DNA of 64,000 bases, from contig CAYFME010000004.1 in the NCBI GenBank assembly GCA_964344145.1, forward strand, positions 1-64,000, in the 5' to 3' direction. The notes beneath the pieces were generated by a model. That model was not told where the DNA came from. It did not search any database and worked only from the letters and a program-made list of their open reading frames with translations. The DNA comes from JABJOE01 sp964344145 (GTDB lineage Bacteria > Patescibacteriota > Patescibacteriia > UBA9934). A program made the translations under genes and the position numbers. Positions 43,116 through 51,487 of this stretch are shown piece by piece (within the stretch, counting starts at the first letter, position 1; each line of letters opens with the position of its first letter).

Positions 43116-44315
43116 ATGGGTGTTGATACAAACAAAGAAAAGATCGAGCATTTGCTTACGCGCGGGGTCGATACGATCTACCCATCGCGCGAGGCGCTGG
43201 AGAAGCGTCTCAAAAAGGGCGAGAAGCTTCGCATCTACGTCGGGTTTGATCCTACGGCGCCGTTTTTGCATATCGGCCATGCGCTGCAGTTGAAGAAGCT
43301 CAAGGAGTTTCAAGATCTTGGCCATGAGGTGATTTGGTTGATCGGATCGTTCACCGGCATGATTGGAGATCCAACAGACAAATCCTCCGCTCGCAAACAA
43401 CTCACGCGCAAGGAGGTGCTGGAGAACGCAGCGACGTACAAGAAGCAAGGATCAAAGATCATGCCTATCGGCGGTCGCTCTGGCGCGAAGTTGAAGTTCA
43501 ACGACAAGTGGCTTGGAAAGATGTCCTTTGCCGACGTCGTCGAGCTGGCAAGCCATTTCACCGTGCAGCAGATGAGCGAGCGTGATATGTTTGAGAATCG
43601 TTTGAAAGACGGCAAGCCTATCTACCTCCATGAGTTTATGTATCCGCTCATGCAGGGGTACGACTCGGTGGCGATGGACGTGGACGTGGAGATTGGTGGA
43701 TCTGACCAGACATTTAACATGCTCGCCGGCCGCACGCTGATGAAGGCGATGAAGGACAAGGAGAAGATTGTTTTGACGCTCAAGCTACTCACCAACGACG
43801 AAGGAAAGAAGATGAGCAAGTCTGAAGGCGGGTTTATCGCACTTAACGACACGCCAGAGGATATGTACGGTAAGTTGATGGCCATGGATGATTCAATGAT
43901 CCTTCCGTACTTTGAGCTCGTGACGGATCTTCCGATGGATGAGATTGAGGGTAAGAAGTTGGCGATGAAGAAGGGGTTGAACCCACGCGATGTGAAAGCG
44001 GAGCTTGCGCACATGGTTGTCACGCAGTTCCACAGCGAGAAAGCAGCCGACGGTGCGGCGGCGCACTTCGCGCAGGTATTCCAAAAGGGTCAGATGCCCG
44101 ATGACATGGACGAATTCACCGTTGATGGATCGATGAATGTCGTTGAAGTGCTCGTTGCAAGCGGACTGGTGAAGTCCAAGTCCGAGGCTCGACGCATGAT
44201 CGAGCAAAAGGCCGTGAAGCTCGACGGCGTTGTTGTGACCAGTGTTGATCAGTCCGTGCAAGACGGTGTGTTGCAGCGCGGCAAGCGTCACTTTGTTCGT
44301 TTGATTTCCAACTAA
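43116..44315 (+). CDS. tyrS: Tyrosyl-tRNA synthetase
   Basis: Class Ic synthetase, 399 aa. YVGFDPTAPFLHIGHALQL (HIGH at residues 52-55), GGSDQTFNMLAGR, KMSKSEGGFIAL, and a C-terminal S4 RNA-binding domain (VASGLVKSKSEARRMIEQKA). The layout matches the longer TyrZ-like subtype. One nt separates its stop from argS. Confidence 0.97.
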   Translation: MGVDTNKEKIEHLLTRGVDTIYPSREALEKRLKKGEKLRIYVGFDPTAPFLHIGHALQLKKLKEFQDLGHEVIWLIGSFTGMIGDPTDKSSARKQLTRKEVLENAATYKKQGSKIMPIGGRSGAKLKFNDKWLGKMSFADVVELASHFTVQQMSERDMFENRLKDGKPIYLHEFMYPLMQGYDSVAMDVDVEIGGSDQTFNMLAGRTLMKAMKDKEKIVLTLKLLTNDEGKKMSKSEGGFIALNDTPEDMYGKLMAMDDSMILPYFELVTDLPMDEIEGKKLAMKKGLNPRDVKAELAHMVVTQFHSEKAADGAAAHFAQVFQKGQMPDDMDEFTVDGSMNVVEVLVASGLVKSKSEARRMIEQKAVKLDGVVVTSVDQSVQDGVLQRGKRHFVRLISN

Positions 44316-44316
44316 T

Positions 44317-46020
44317 ATGTACGCGCTCCATCAAGCAAAGCAGGAGGCGTTGACGGCTCTGAAGAAGGCTATTGGCAAGGGGGCTGATGTTGGAATTGAT
44401 GATCTGGCATCACCGCCAGATCCAGCCATGGGGGACTTGGCGTTCCCTTGTTTTATTCTGGCAAAGAAGCGAAAGGGAAACCCGGCTGAGATCGCATCAG
44501 AGCTTGCGGCAAAGATTGGTCCAACTGAGTTGATCGCCAAGGCCGAAGCAGAAGGACCGTATGTGAACTTCCGATTCAACGATGTCGCATTTACTGAAGC
44601 GGTACTGGGCGAGGTTGCACAGATGGATAAGGACTACGGACGCGGCACGAGCGGTGACGGTGTGAAGGTCAGTATCGAGTACGCTCAGCCAAATACGCAT
44701 AAACTATTTCACGTTGGCCACGTTCGTAACGCTGTCCTTGGTCAGTCGATCGTAAACGTCCTTGCGGCAAGTGGATACGATGTTGTTCCCGTGTCCTACA
44801 TTGGTGATTCGGGCGTAGACGTCTCAAAAGCGGTGTGGGGATTTAAGACGTACTACGGAGATGAGAAGATCGCAAAGGAAAATCGCATTGCGACATTGCA
44901 GGATGCTTACGTTCGAGCAACCGCCGAGCTTGAAGAGCGTCCAGAGCTAAAGGAAGAACTGCTACAGGTGCAGGTTGCGATCGAGTCAGGTGAAGAGCCA
45001 TGGTTTAGTCTTTGGAAAGAAACACGTGAGTGGTCCCTTGATGCGTTTAAGGATATTTTTGCGCAGCTCCATGTCACGCCTGAGGCATGGTATTTCGAAA
45101 GCGAGCTTGATGCTCCGGGGAAGGAGATCGTGAACAAGCTTCTGACTGATGGCATTGCCAAAAAGAGCGACGGAGCGACGATTGTTGATCTTGAAGATGA
45201 AGGTCATGGCGTCTGTCTCATTCTAAAATCAGACGGCACAACATTGTATTCAACGTGGGATCTCGCACTGGCGTACAGAAAAGCCAAGGAGCACAAGCCT
45301 GATCGACAGATTATTGTTGTTGATGTCCGACAATCGCTTCACTTCCGGCAGGTCTTTGCGATCTTGAAGCGCATGGGATTTAAGACTAGCATGCAGCACG
45401 TGTCGTATGATTTCGTGACTCTTCCTGAGGGAGCGATGTCGAGCCGTAAAGGTTTGGTTGTTACCTATGAGGACCTCCGTGGTCAGATGGAAGAGTATGT
45501 CCGAGCCGAAACAATGGCACGTCACGAGGATTGGGACGAGAAGAAGGTGGCGGCAACGGTGAAGGCGATTGTGACAGCGTCGATGACGTTTATGATGCTA
45601 CGCCAGGATCCAAAGTCTGTCATCACCTTCGACATGAAGGAGGCAATGTCGTTTGAAGGATTTACGGGACCGTACATCCTCTACACCATTGCCCGCATCG
45701 AGCGTGTGCAGGAGAAGGCGCCGTCCAAGGGGAAGATGAACGTCGATCTTCTCGGGCACCCACTTGAGCAGCAGCTTATTCGTCAGCTTGCCGAGTATCC
45801 AGACGTGGTCGCCCGCGCGGCAGCAAGCTACAACGTCGCATCGATCGCTACGTGGGCGTTTGAGACGGCGAAGCTGTTCTCCGAGTACTATCATCAAGTG
45901 CGCATCATCGCAGATGGCAAGGATCAGACGGCTTCACGCGTGGGACTATCACAGGCGGTTGCACATGTGTTAACGTTGGCCATGTCATTGCTCGGCATCG
46001 ATGTATTAAAAGAAATGTAA
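44317..46020 (+). CDS. argS: Arginyl-tRNA synthetase
   Basis: Class Ia synthetase, 567 aa. N-terminal Add1 domain; EYAQPNTHKLFHVGHVRN contains the HIGH variant HVGH; the KMSKS loop is SSRKGLVVTYEDL, a common ArgRS degeneration; DALR anticodon-binding domain at the C-terminus (IATWAFETAKLFSEYYHQV). Third gene of the operon. Confidence 0.97.
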   Translation: MYALHQAKQEALTALKKAIGKGADVGIDDLASPPDPAMGDLAFPCFILAKKRKGNPAEIASELAAKIGPTELIAKAEAEGPYVNFRFNDVAFTEAVLGEVAQMDKDYGRGTSGDGVKVSIEYAQPNTHKLFHVGHVRNAVLGQSIVNVLAASGYDVVPVSYIGDSGVDVSKAVWGFKTYYGDEKIAKENRIATLQDAYVRATAELEERPELKEELLQVQVAIESGEEPWFSLWKETREWSLDAFKDIFAQLHVTPEAWYFESELDAPGKEIVNKLLTDGIAKKSDGATIVDLEDEGHGVCLILKSDGTTLYSTWDLALAYRKAKEHKPDRQIIVVDVRQSLHFRQVFAILKRMGFKTSMQHVSYDFVTLPEGAMSSRKGLVVTYEDLRGQMEEYVRAETMARHEDWDEKKVAATVKAIVTASMTFMMLRQDPKSVITFDMKEAMSFEGFTGPYILYTIARIERVQEKAPSKGKMNVDLLGHPLEQQLIRQLAEYPDVVARAAASYNVASIATWAFETAKLFSEYYHQVRIIADGKDQTASRVGLSQAVAHVLTLAMSLLGIDVLKEM

Positions 46021-46035
46021 GTATTGAAAGCTTCT

Positions 46036-46404
46036 ATGGCGAAATCTACTTCGGAGGAAACAATCATCGCACGTGGCGTGCGAGTGGAGGGGGACTTTCA
46101 AAGTCAGGGGGCGGTTCTCATTGAAGGCGAGGTCGCTGGTAACGTGCAAACGGCTGGAGATCTACGTGTTGGTGATGAGGCGAAGATTCATGCGGACGTC
46201 GTAGCGCAAAACGCGGTCGTCGGTGGTGAAGTGCGAGGAAATATTCAAGTGGCTGGTAAGCTTGAGCTGTTGTCGTCGGCTAAGATGATTGGCGACGTAA
46301 CCGCCGACGTGTTGTCTGTGGCTGCCGGAGCGCTGGTCAACGGCAAGGTGACCATGGATGGTCGCGAAGTAAAGGTGCCAGACGCACAGGAGACGGAGGA
46401 ATAA
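46036..46404 (+). CDS. Bactofilin
   Basis: Polymerising cytoskeletal protein, 122 aa. Repeated turns of a right-handed beta helix: GVRVEGDFQSQGAVLIEGEV, GDLRVGDEAKIHADV, GEVRGNIQVAGKLELL. The ATG at 46036 is chosen; a TTG start at 46024 is also open. It directly follows argS and precedes the diacylglycerol-kinase-like gene. Bactofilins act in cell shape, peptidoglycan location or appendage placement. Confidence 0.9.
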   Translation: MAKSTSEETIIARGVRVEGDFQSQGAVLIEGEVAGNVQTAGDLRVGDEAKIHADVVAQNAVVGGEVRGNIQVAGKLELLSSAKMIGDVTADVLSVAAGALVNGKVTMDGREVKVPDAQETEE

Positions 46405-46413
46405 CAGCGGGTC

Positions 46414-47160
46414 GTGTACTACTACGTTTACGATGAGTTTGTTCAAGATCCAAAGTTCGAGCGCGAGCTGTCACTCATTGAAACACGCTTAACGGACCTT
46501 GGGATCGCTGGCAAGATTGCGCGTCTTGCGCTTTTTCGTGATCCAAAGGAGTTAATTCGTGATGAGATCCGCAAAGGTGCCAAGACGATCGTGGCAGTGG
46601 GAAATGATCTCACGTTGCGCAAAGTCATCGACGCCGTGGCAGACCACGATGTTGTCGTCGGTCTTATTCCGTTTGGAAAAGATCATAATGTTATCTCGCA
46701 TTTGATCGGAATGCCCGGCGGGGCTGAGTCATGCGATGTCCTTTCGGCACGTATTTTGCAGGAGCTGGATCTGGGAGTGGTGAATGGTCGGCGATTTTTG
46801 CATACCGTCACGCTTCCGACAGTCTCGCAGGTGGAAATTGAGTGCGATCGGACGTTTAAGATCACGCCGTATCGCGGATGCGAGATTGTCGTGCGTAACC
46901 TCGCGATGCCAGAGGAGGATGTGAGAGCGGCCGATCCAACGGATGGTCGGCTTGAGGTGGTTGTCCGTGTGCCGCAACGTTCGTGGTTTGGAAAGAAAAA
47001 GCCAGCCACCACGGTGGTGCCTGTTGAGCGCGTGTCGATCAAGAGCGCAACGAATGTCGCCGGCATTGCCGACGGCGAGGCCTTTGAAGGAACCGATTTT
47101 GTTCTAGAAAGTTTGCCACGACAGGTGAAGATTATCACCGGTCGAGGAAGGAAGTTTTGA
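46414..47160 (+). CDS. Diacylglycerol kinase catalytic-domain-like protein
   Basis: 248 aa, GTG start. AVGNDLTLRKVIDAV resembles the GGDGT nucleotide loop of lipid kinases with the second Gly replaced by Asn, and GLIPFGKDHNVISHL the following substrate loop. The C-terminal half is the beta-rich domain of the same fold (VEIECDRTFKITPYRG). The altered loop leaves kinase activity uncertain. The 3' end overlaps the convergent tdk by 26 nt. Confidence 0.75.
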   Translation: MYYYVYDEFVQDPKFERELSLIETRLTDLGIAGKIARLALFRDPKELIRDEIRKGAKTIVAVGNDLTLRKVIDAVADHDVVVGLIPFGKDHNVISHLIGMPGGAESCDVLSARILQELDLGVVNGRRFLHTVTLPTVSQVEIECDRTFKITPYRGCEIVVRNLAMPEEDVRAADPTDGRLEVVVRVPQRSWFGKKKPATTVVPVERVSIKSATNVAGIADGEAFEGTDFVLESLPRQVKIITGRGRKF

Positions 47161-47710
47161 ACCTTCGCAACGACGAGGGCTCATGGAAACAACGTCGGCA
47201 GCGGGCTTCGTAGGTGTCGTCAGCGCCCAGCGCGACGACGTCTTTTTGATCTGTCAGTCGTTGCGATCGGCACGCGTCGTCTCCGCACTTGGTGCAGATA
47301 GCATGGAGCTTGCTCACACGATCGGCGATGGCGAGCAGCGACGGGATTGAGCCGAAGGGTCGTCCTGCAAAATCCATGTCGAGCCCTGCGACAACCACGC
47401 GCATGCCACGGTTGGCCAGTTCGTTGCAAATGTCAGCAAGATCGTTTTGAAAAAATTGCGCTTCGTCCACGCCAACCACCTCTGTTCGATCGTCGACCAG
47501 TCCAAGAATGTCGGCGGCATTTGAGACAGGAATAGCATCTCCTTTGAGCTCACTATGCGAGACCACGCGTGAGGCATCGTAGCGTGTATCGATTTCAGGC
47601 TTAAATAACATTGTCTCGAGCCGGGCAATACGTGCCCGTTTCATGCGACGCAAGAGCTCCTCGGTCTTTCCCGAAAACATCCCTCCACAGATAACCTCAA
47701 TTGATCCCAT
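47135..47710 (-). CDS. tdk: Thymidine kinase
   Basis: Salvage enzyme making dTMP from thymidine, 191 aa. P-loop CGGMFSGKTEELLRRM; VVGVDEAQFF (Walker B); GLDMDFAGRPFG; and zinc ligands CTKCGDDA and CRRCFHEP. The class II tdk layout is complete. TAAAAT lies 9 nt above the ATG (leaderless). Fits an organism that depends on scavenged nucleosides. Confidence 0.95.
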   Translation of the reverse strand: MGSIEVICGGMFSGKTEELLRRMKRARIARLETMLFKPEIDTRYDASRVVSHSELKGDAIPVSNAADILGLVDDRTEVVGVDEAQFFQNDLADICNELANRGMRVVVAGLDMDFAGRPFGSIPSLLAIADRVSKLHAICTKCGDDACRSQRLTDQKDVVALGADDTYEARCRRCFHEPSSLRRFKTSFLDR

Positions 47711-47747
47711 ATTGTCTGCATTTTACCACAACCTTTTTGTACCCTGT

Positions 47748-47782
47748 TACACCTTGACAGAAATGGTGTATTGTACTAATGT
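47748..47782 (+). promoter_or_regulatory. Promoter with dyad for the GC-rich M23 peptidase
   Basis: TTGACA (47754-47759), 17 nt, TAATGT (47777-47782). TACACC (47748-47753) and GGTGTA (47765-47770) form a perfect inverted repeat around the -35 box. Confidence 0.65.
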
Positions 47783-47844
47783 TGGCGGTCGGAATGCCCA
47801 AAAGGCTACCGAAACGGCACCAACGCAACCTACAGGAGGGTTAC

Positions 47845-48519
47845 ATGCGTTCCATTGGAATGCTGCTCGCCGTCCTGTTTTTGGTCGGCGGCATGGGAAT
47901 GCTGATGGGGGCTCAGGAGCCCCCGCGCATAGATGCGCCGTCCAGCGAGAGTGAGACGTCCGACGAGTACGAGGGCTTTCTCGCCCGTCCACTGGGCTAT
48001 GAGCAAGGCAGCTTGCAGGAGCAGTACACGCGTTCGAAGGTCGTGGCCTACCTCGAGAGGATCGAGCGCGAGGCGCCGTGCATCTGGCCGACGGACGACC
48101 GACGGGTCATCTCGCCGTTTGGCAAGTGGCGGTACTGGTCGCAACGTACGGACATCATCGAAGCGCTCCGCAAGGACTACCCGCACATGGGCATGGACAT
48201 CGCCGGAAGAATCGGCGATCCAGTCTACGCCGCGTGTCACGGAGTCGTAACTCACGCGGGCTGGAAGTCTGGCTACGGATGGACAACCGAGATCACCGAT
48301 CGCCGCGGCGAGACGTTGCTCTACGGTCACAAGTCCAAGATCCTGGTCAAGCTGGGTGAACGCGTCAAGAAGGGTGACCGGATCGGAGACGTCGGCAACA
48401 CCGGCTCCTCGCTCGCACCGCACCTTCACGTCACCAGGATCGTCGAGGGCAAGCCGGCAGATCCCTGCGACACGCTGCCGTGCGAGTACCGCATGGACGC
48501 CATCGCCGACAGCCAATGA
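47845..48519 (+). CDS. Secreted M23-family metallopeptidase, GC-rich class
   Basis: Murein endopeptidase-like protein, 224 aa. Signal sequence MRSIGMLLAVLFLVGGMGML; a linker; then the LytM fold with zinc ligands HMGMD (H and D), TLLYGH and HLHV. All catalytic residues are present. CAGGAGG lies above the ATG; an upstream in-frame ATG at 47779 coincides with the -10 box. It has the high GC and single-gene promoter/terminator form of the orphan cassettes, and is the only one with an assignable enzyme activity: cleavage of peptidoglycan cross-bridges, its own or another cell's. Confidence 0.88.
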   Translation: MRSIGMLLAVLFLVGGMGMLMGAQEPPRIDAPSSESETSDEYEGFLARPLGYEQGSLQEQYTRSKVVAYLERIEREAPCIWPTDDRRVISPFGKWRYWSQRTDIIEALRKDYPHMGMDIAGRIGDPVYAACHGVVTHAGWKSGYGWTTEITDRRGETLLYGHKSKILVKLGERVKKGDRIGDVGNTGSSLAPHLHVTRIVEGKPADPCDTLPCEYRMDAIADSQ

Positions 48520-48550
48520 GGAGGATCGTCGAGCCATGCTCGACTCCGTA

Positions 48551-48580
48551 CCCCGTGCTGGACTCACGTCCGGTGCGGGG
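48551..48580 (+). terminator. Hairpin after the M23 gene
   Basis: CCCCGTGCTGGAC and GTCCGGTGCGGGG around TCAC; mismatches in the middle of the stem. Confidence 0.65.
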
Positions 48581-48597
48581 ATTTGTGCATCTACCTG

Positions 48598-48638
48598 TTG
48601 ACGAGCATCTCCGTACGTGATACATTTTAGGTACCTAA
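48598..48638 (+). promoter_or_regulatory. Promoter and 12-bp palindrome above the methyltransferase gene
   Basis: TTGACG (48598-48603), 17 nt, TACATT (48621-48626). The perfect palindrome TTAGGTACCTAA (48627-48638) covers the start of transcription, 6 nt above the ATG: a likely repressor site. Confidence 0.65.
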
Positions 48639-48644
48639 GTTTGT

Positions 48645-49574
48645 ATGAGGATTTTAGAAGAAAAATCGCGCAATTATAAAGGCAAGGCGTACTTTAAGTA
48701 TCGCGTGAATATTCCAAAGGGAGCCTTGCAAAGAGCACAAGTTTCACCAGGTGACGACGTTTCTGTTAGTGCCGAGCCAGGAATGATTACGCTGTCCAAA
48801 ACTACGCGCGCCAGTGAATTTGCCGGAGTTCGAGCACGGATGTATAAGCAGGCGTTAGAGCTGTTTCCTGATGCGCGCAAAAATGATCTCGCCTGCATGC
48901 GAAAATATCTCAATCCGCAGTTTGGGGAGCGCATTTTAGAGATTGGTGCTGGTAGCGGATTTTTTTCTGGCGAGATCGCTGACAGCTTGGGGGAGTCAGG
49001 TCGATTAATCGTGTCAGACCCGTCACTTGATAAGCTGGCAGAGGTCATGGCGTTACGATGCAGTAATGTTGACGTGATTCAGTATGTGCAATTTGGATCA
49101 AAGAACGTTGATCTAGAAAAGAACAAAGTTGATGCCGTTTGGTCTTTTGGGGCGATGCATCACATGTGGCAGAAGCAGAAATCCTTGCACAACATGATGC
49201 GTATTTTGAAACCTAGTGGCCGCATTGTTATTTGCGATGTCTTCCAAGGATCGCGACTCGCACAGCACTTCGATACACAAGTAGCCCGTTTTTGTGAGAC
49301 GGGACACGAGGTCTCGTTTTGGAGTCGAGAATACGCAGAGTCGATATGCAATCGAGCGGGCTTTTCAAAACCAAAGTTTATTGATGTCGATATGAAATGG
49401 ACATTTGAAAAGAAGAAAGACATCGGAGCATTTCTTTATTTGCTGCATGCCATGACAGGCACGACAGAAAAAGAGTGTCTAAAAGGTGCGGAGACCATTC
49501 TTGGCGTCAAAAAAACTGGAGCTCAGTACATCTTGCACTGGCCAATGACGATCATGATCACCAAGCATCAGTAG
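48645..49574 (+). CDS. AbrB-like N-terminal domain fused to a SAM methyltransferase (309 aa)
   Basis: Residues 1-55 resemble a SpoVT/AbrB swapped-hairpin DNA-binding domain (KYRVNIPKGALQRAQVSPGD). Residues about 95-210 are a class I methyltransferase: ILEIGAGSGFFSGEIAD (SAM loop), IVSDPSLDKLAEVM, DAVWSFGAMHHMW, ILKPSGRIVICDV. The last 100 residues are unassigned. The fusion is unusual; the palindrome at 48627 could be its own binding site. It immediately precedes the homing endonuclease. Substrate unknown. Confidence 0.7.
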   Translation: MRILEEKSRNYKGKAYFKYRVNIPKGALQRAQVSPGDDVSVSAEPGMITLSKTTRASEFAGVRARMYKQALELFPDARKNDLACMRKYLNPQFGERILEIGAGSGFFSGEIADSLGESGRLIVSDPSLDKLAEVMALRCSNVDVIQYVQFGSKNVDLEKNKVDAVWSFGAMHHMWQKQKSLHNMMRILKPSGRIVICDVFQGSRLAQHFDTQVARFCETGHEVSFWSREYAESICNRAGFSKPKFIDVDMKWTFEKKKDIGAFLYLLHAMTGTTEKECLKGAETILGVKKTGAQYILHWPMTIMITKHQ

Positions 49575-49576
49575 AC

Positions 49577-50239
49577 ATGGGAAAACCAAAAGGAAAAGTA
49601 AAGATCGAATGGTCCCCGGAGTTTGCGTACGCGATCGGATTGATCGTGACGGATGGTTCGTTGTCCAAGTCGGGTCGTCATATTGATTTCACATCTAAGG
49701 ATTTGCAGCTAGTTGAGACATTCCAGCAGTGTCTGGGAACAACCTTAAAGGTATCTAAAAAGTCTAGTGGTACAGTGAGGAAGAAAAAGTACTACCGGGT
49801 TCAGATCGGCGACGTCTTATTTTATCGTTTTTTGGAGTCGATAGGTATGTCAACAAATAAATCCAAAACAATCACAGTCGTGGACGTACCCGACAGATTC
49901 TTCTTTGATTTTTTAAGAGGTCATTTTGATGGGGATGGTTGCTTTTACTCCTACTGGGACAAGCGTTGGAAATCCAGCTTTATGTATTATCTTGTTTTCA
50001 ACTCAGCGAGCCTACAGCATATTGAGTGGTTGCAACGTCAAGTAGATAGACTGGCGGGTGTGAGCGGACATATCTCGAAATCCGGACGACCCAAATCTAC
50101 TCTATATGCACTGAAATTTGCCAAGTCCGACACGGGTATTTTACTCAAAAAGATGTATTATAAGGACGATTTGCCTTGTTTGAAGCGTAAGTACTTGAAA
50201 ATATTTGATACATTCGCTACACTTCAGCGCGCAAGATGA
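49577..50239 (+). CDS. LAGLIDADG homing endonuclease (220 aa)
   Basis: Free-standing DNA endonuclease with two LAGLIDADG helices, AYAIGLIVTDGSLS (about residues 13-26) and FLRGHFDGDGCFY (about 114-126), each ending in the acidic residue that binds metal. No intron or intein borders are seen around it. It starts 2 nt after the methyltransferase and its stop codon is directly followed by tRNA-Leu(GAG). AT-richer with weaker codon bias than the neighbours, as expected of a mobile gene. Confidence 0.88.
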   Translation: MGKPKGKVKIEWSPEFAYAIGLIVTDGSLSKSGRHIDFTSKDLQLVETFQQCLGTTLKVSKKSSGTVRKKKYYRVQIGDVLFYRFLESIGMSTNKSKTITVVDVPDRFFFDFLRGHFDGDGCFYSYWDKRWKSSFMYYLVFNSASLQHIEWLQRQVDRLAGVSGHISKSGRPKSTLYALKFAKSDTGILLKKMYYKDDLPCLKRKYLKIFDTFATLQRAR

Positions 50240-50326
50240 GCGCGGGTGGTGAAATTGGTAAACACGCCAGCTTGAGGGGCTGGTGCCTGCAAAGGCTTGG
50301 AGGTTCGAGTCCTCTCTCGCGCACCA
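50240..50326 (+). tRNA. tRNA-Leu(GAG)
   Basis: 87 nt; acceptor GCGCGGG/CTCGCGC; anticodon stem CCAGC/GCTGG with loop TTGAGGG; long variable arm; CCA encoded. The first base follows the endonuclease stop codon without a gap. Confidence 0.95.
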
Positions 50327-50343
50327 GAGGCAATTTACAAGGA

Positions 50344-50420
50344 GGGCGCATAGCTCAGTTGGCTAGAGCATCTCGTTTACACCGAGAGGGTCGGGGGTTC
50401 GAGTCCCTCTGCGCCCACCA
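50344..50420 (+). tRNA. tRNA-Val(TAC)
   Basis: 77 nt; acceptor GGGCGCA/TGCGCCC; anticodon stem TCTCG/CGAGA with loop TTTACAC; CCA encoded. Seventeen nt below tRNA-Leu, probably the same transcript. Confidence 0.95.
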
Positions 50421-50426
50421 AAAAAT

Positions 50427-50450
50427 ACGGACATTACGTCCGTGTTTTTT
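50427..50450 (+). terminator. Terminator of the tRNA-Leu/tRNA-Val pair
   Basis: ACGGAC, ATTAC, GTCCGT, then six T after a G. Confidence 0.88.
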
Positions 50451-50458
50451 GTCTATCA

Positions 50459-50491
50459 ACCCTTGACAAAAGGGTCTTTTTGTTGTTTACT
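50459..50491 (+). promoter_or_regulatory. Promoter of a 35-aa GC-rich reading frame
   Basis: TTGACA (50463-50468), 17 nt, TTTACT (50486-50491). ACCCTT and AAGGGT (50459-50475) form a dyad around the -35 box. Confidence 0.65.
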
Positions 50492-50523
50492 TTCCGAGGA
50501 AACTCTAACGCCTTGGAGGCACA

Positions 50524-50631
50524 GTGGACGAGGAACTCGACCTCACCAAGCACGCGCGAGCAGCCACCGTCTTCTCCGACTCCTTCGCCATCGTCTCGGC
50601 GGGGGAGTTGCTGCGTTTAGATGCAGTTTGA
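50524..50631 (+). CDS. Short GC-rich reading frame, possibly a gene remnant (35 aa)
   Basis: A GTG start 6 nt below GGAGG opens MDEELDLTKHARAATVFSDS and 15 more residues, ending at TGA (50629-50631). Promoter, Shine-Dalgarno and codon use are those of the GC-rich cassettes, but no terminator hairpin follows and the last codons are AT-rich, running into the promoter of the next gene. It may be a cassette whose 3' part was deleted, or a genuine micro-protein. Confidence 0.45.
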   Translation: MDEELDLTKHARAATVFSDSFAIVSAGELLRLDAV

Positions 50632-50666
50632 TGCTATACTCTATCCATTGTTCATCATCTTTTGTT

Positions 50667-50918
50667 ATGGAATGGGTTTGGCGTATTTTGATCGGTCTTG
50701 CGATTACCGCACTTGGTGTATCGATGAGTTTTAAAACGCAGTGGTACATGCGCATCCTCGGCCGTCTGCCGTTTGCGGAAAAATACATGGGCGGTGGTGG
50801 AACACGATTGTTCTATAAACTCTTTGGTGTTGTTGTGGCGCTCCTCGGTCTGATGATTACAACCGATCTTTTTGACAATATGATGGAGTGGTTTATCGGA
50901 GGATTATTTAACCGCTAG
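50667..50918 (+). CDS. Small membrane protein with two helices (83 aa)
   Basis: VWRILIGLAITALGVSMSF and LFGVVVALLGLMITTDLF form two helices around a loop with GRLPFAEKYMGGGGTRLFYK, a pattern seen in many CPR genomes as a conserved small protein without known function. TATACT at 50634-50639 is the likely -10 box. The methyltransferase follows after 3 nt. Confidence 0.7.
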   Translation: MEWVWRILIGLAITALGVSMSFKTQWYMRILGRLPFAEKYMGGGGTRLFYKLFGVVVALLGLMITTDLFDNMMEWFIGGLFNR

Positions 50919-50921
50919 ACT

Positions 50922-51467
50922 ATGACGACCGCATCCCTTCTTGATGCAAAGCGATTGCTCGCATCGGCGGGCGTAGGCGAGGACATGCATGTTGCCGATT
51001 TTGGCGCTGGCCGTGCTGGTCATTTTGTCTTTCCGGCAGCCACGCTTGTTGGAGAAGAAGGAGAGGTCTATGCCGTTGATGTGGTCAAGGATGTTTTGCA
51101 AATGATCGACGGCCGTAGCAAGCTGTTTAGTCTGTTGAATCTTCACACGGTCTGGGCCGACTTTGAGCGTCCAAGCGCGGTCGACATTCCTGAGCATTCA
51201 CTCGACTTCGTGCTGCTCGTGAACAACCTTTGGTGCGTGGAGGATCTATCCGCAACGCTCGGTGAGATTCGCCGGGTTCTCAAAGAAGACGGTACGCTGT
51301 TGATCGTCGACTGGCGCCGCAAGACCACCTATCCAGCCGCTCCACCACAGGACAAACGTCTCGATGCTATGCAGGCGGAAGCGATGCTTATGAAAGAGGG
51401 CTTTAAAAAGACGGAGGATCTCGCCGCTGGAGAATATTCGTGGGGGATGTTGACGAAACCGATGTAG
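50922..51467 (+). CDS. Class I SAM-dependent methyltransferase (181 aa)
   Basis: SAM loop HVADFGAGRAGHFVFPAA (the acidic residue that usually ends strand 2 is in EVYAVDVV), FVLLVNNLWCVED (motif IV) and LKEDGTLLIVDWR (motif VI). Close to the UbiE/MenG-like fold, but short. In an operon with the two flanking membrane genes. Substrate unknown. Confidence 0.8.
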   Translation: MTTASLLDAKRLLASAGVGEDMHVADFGAGRAGHFVFPAATLVGEEGEVYAVDVVKDVLQMIDGRSKLFSLLNLHTVWADFERPSAVDIPEHSLDFVLLVNNLWCVEDLSATLGEIRRVLKEDGTLLIVDWRRKTTYPAAPPQDKRLDAMQAEAMLMKEGFKKTEDLAAGEYSWGMLTKPM

Positions 51468-51487
51468 CCGGCTACTATCCCGACCGT

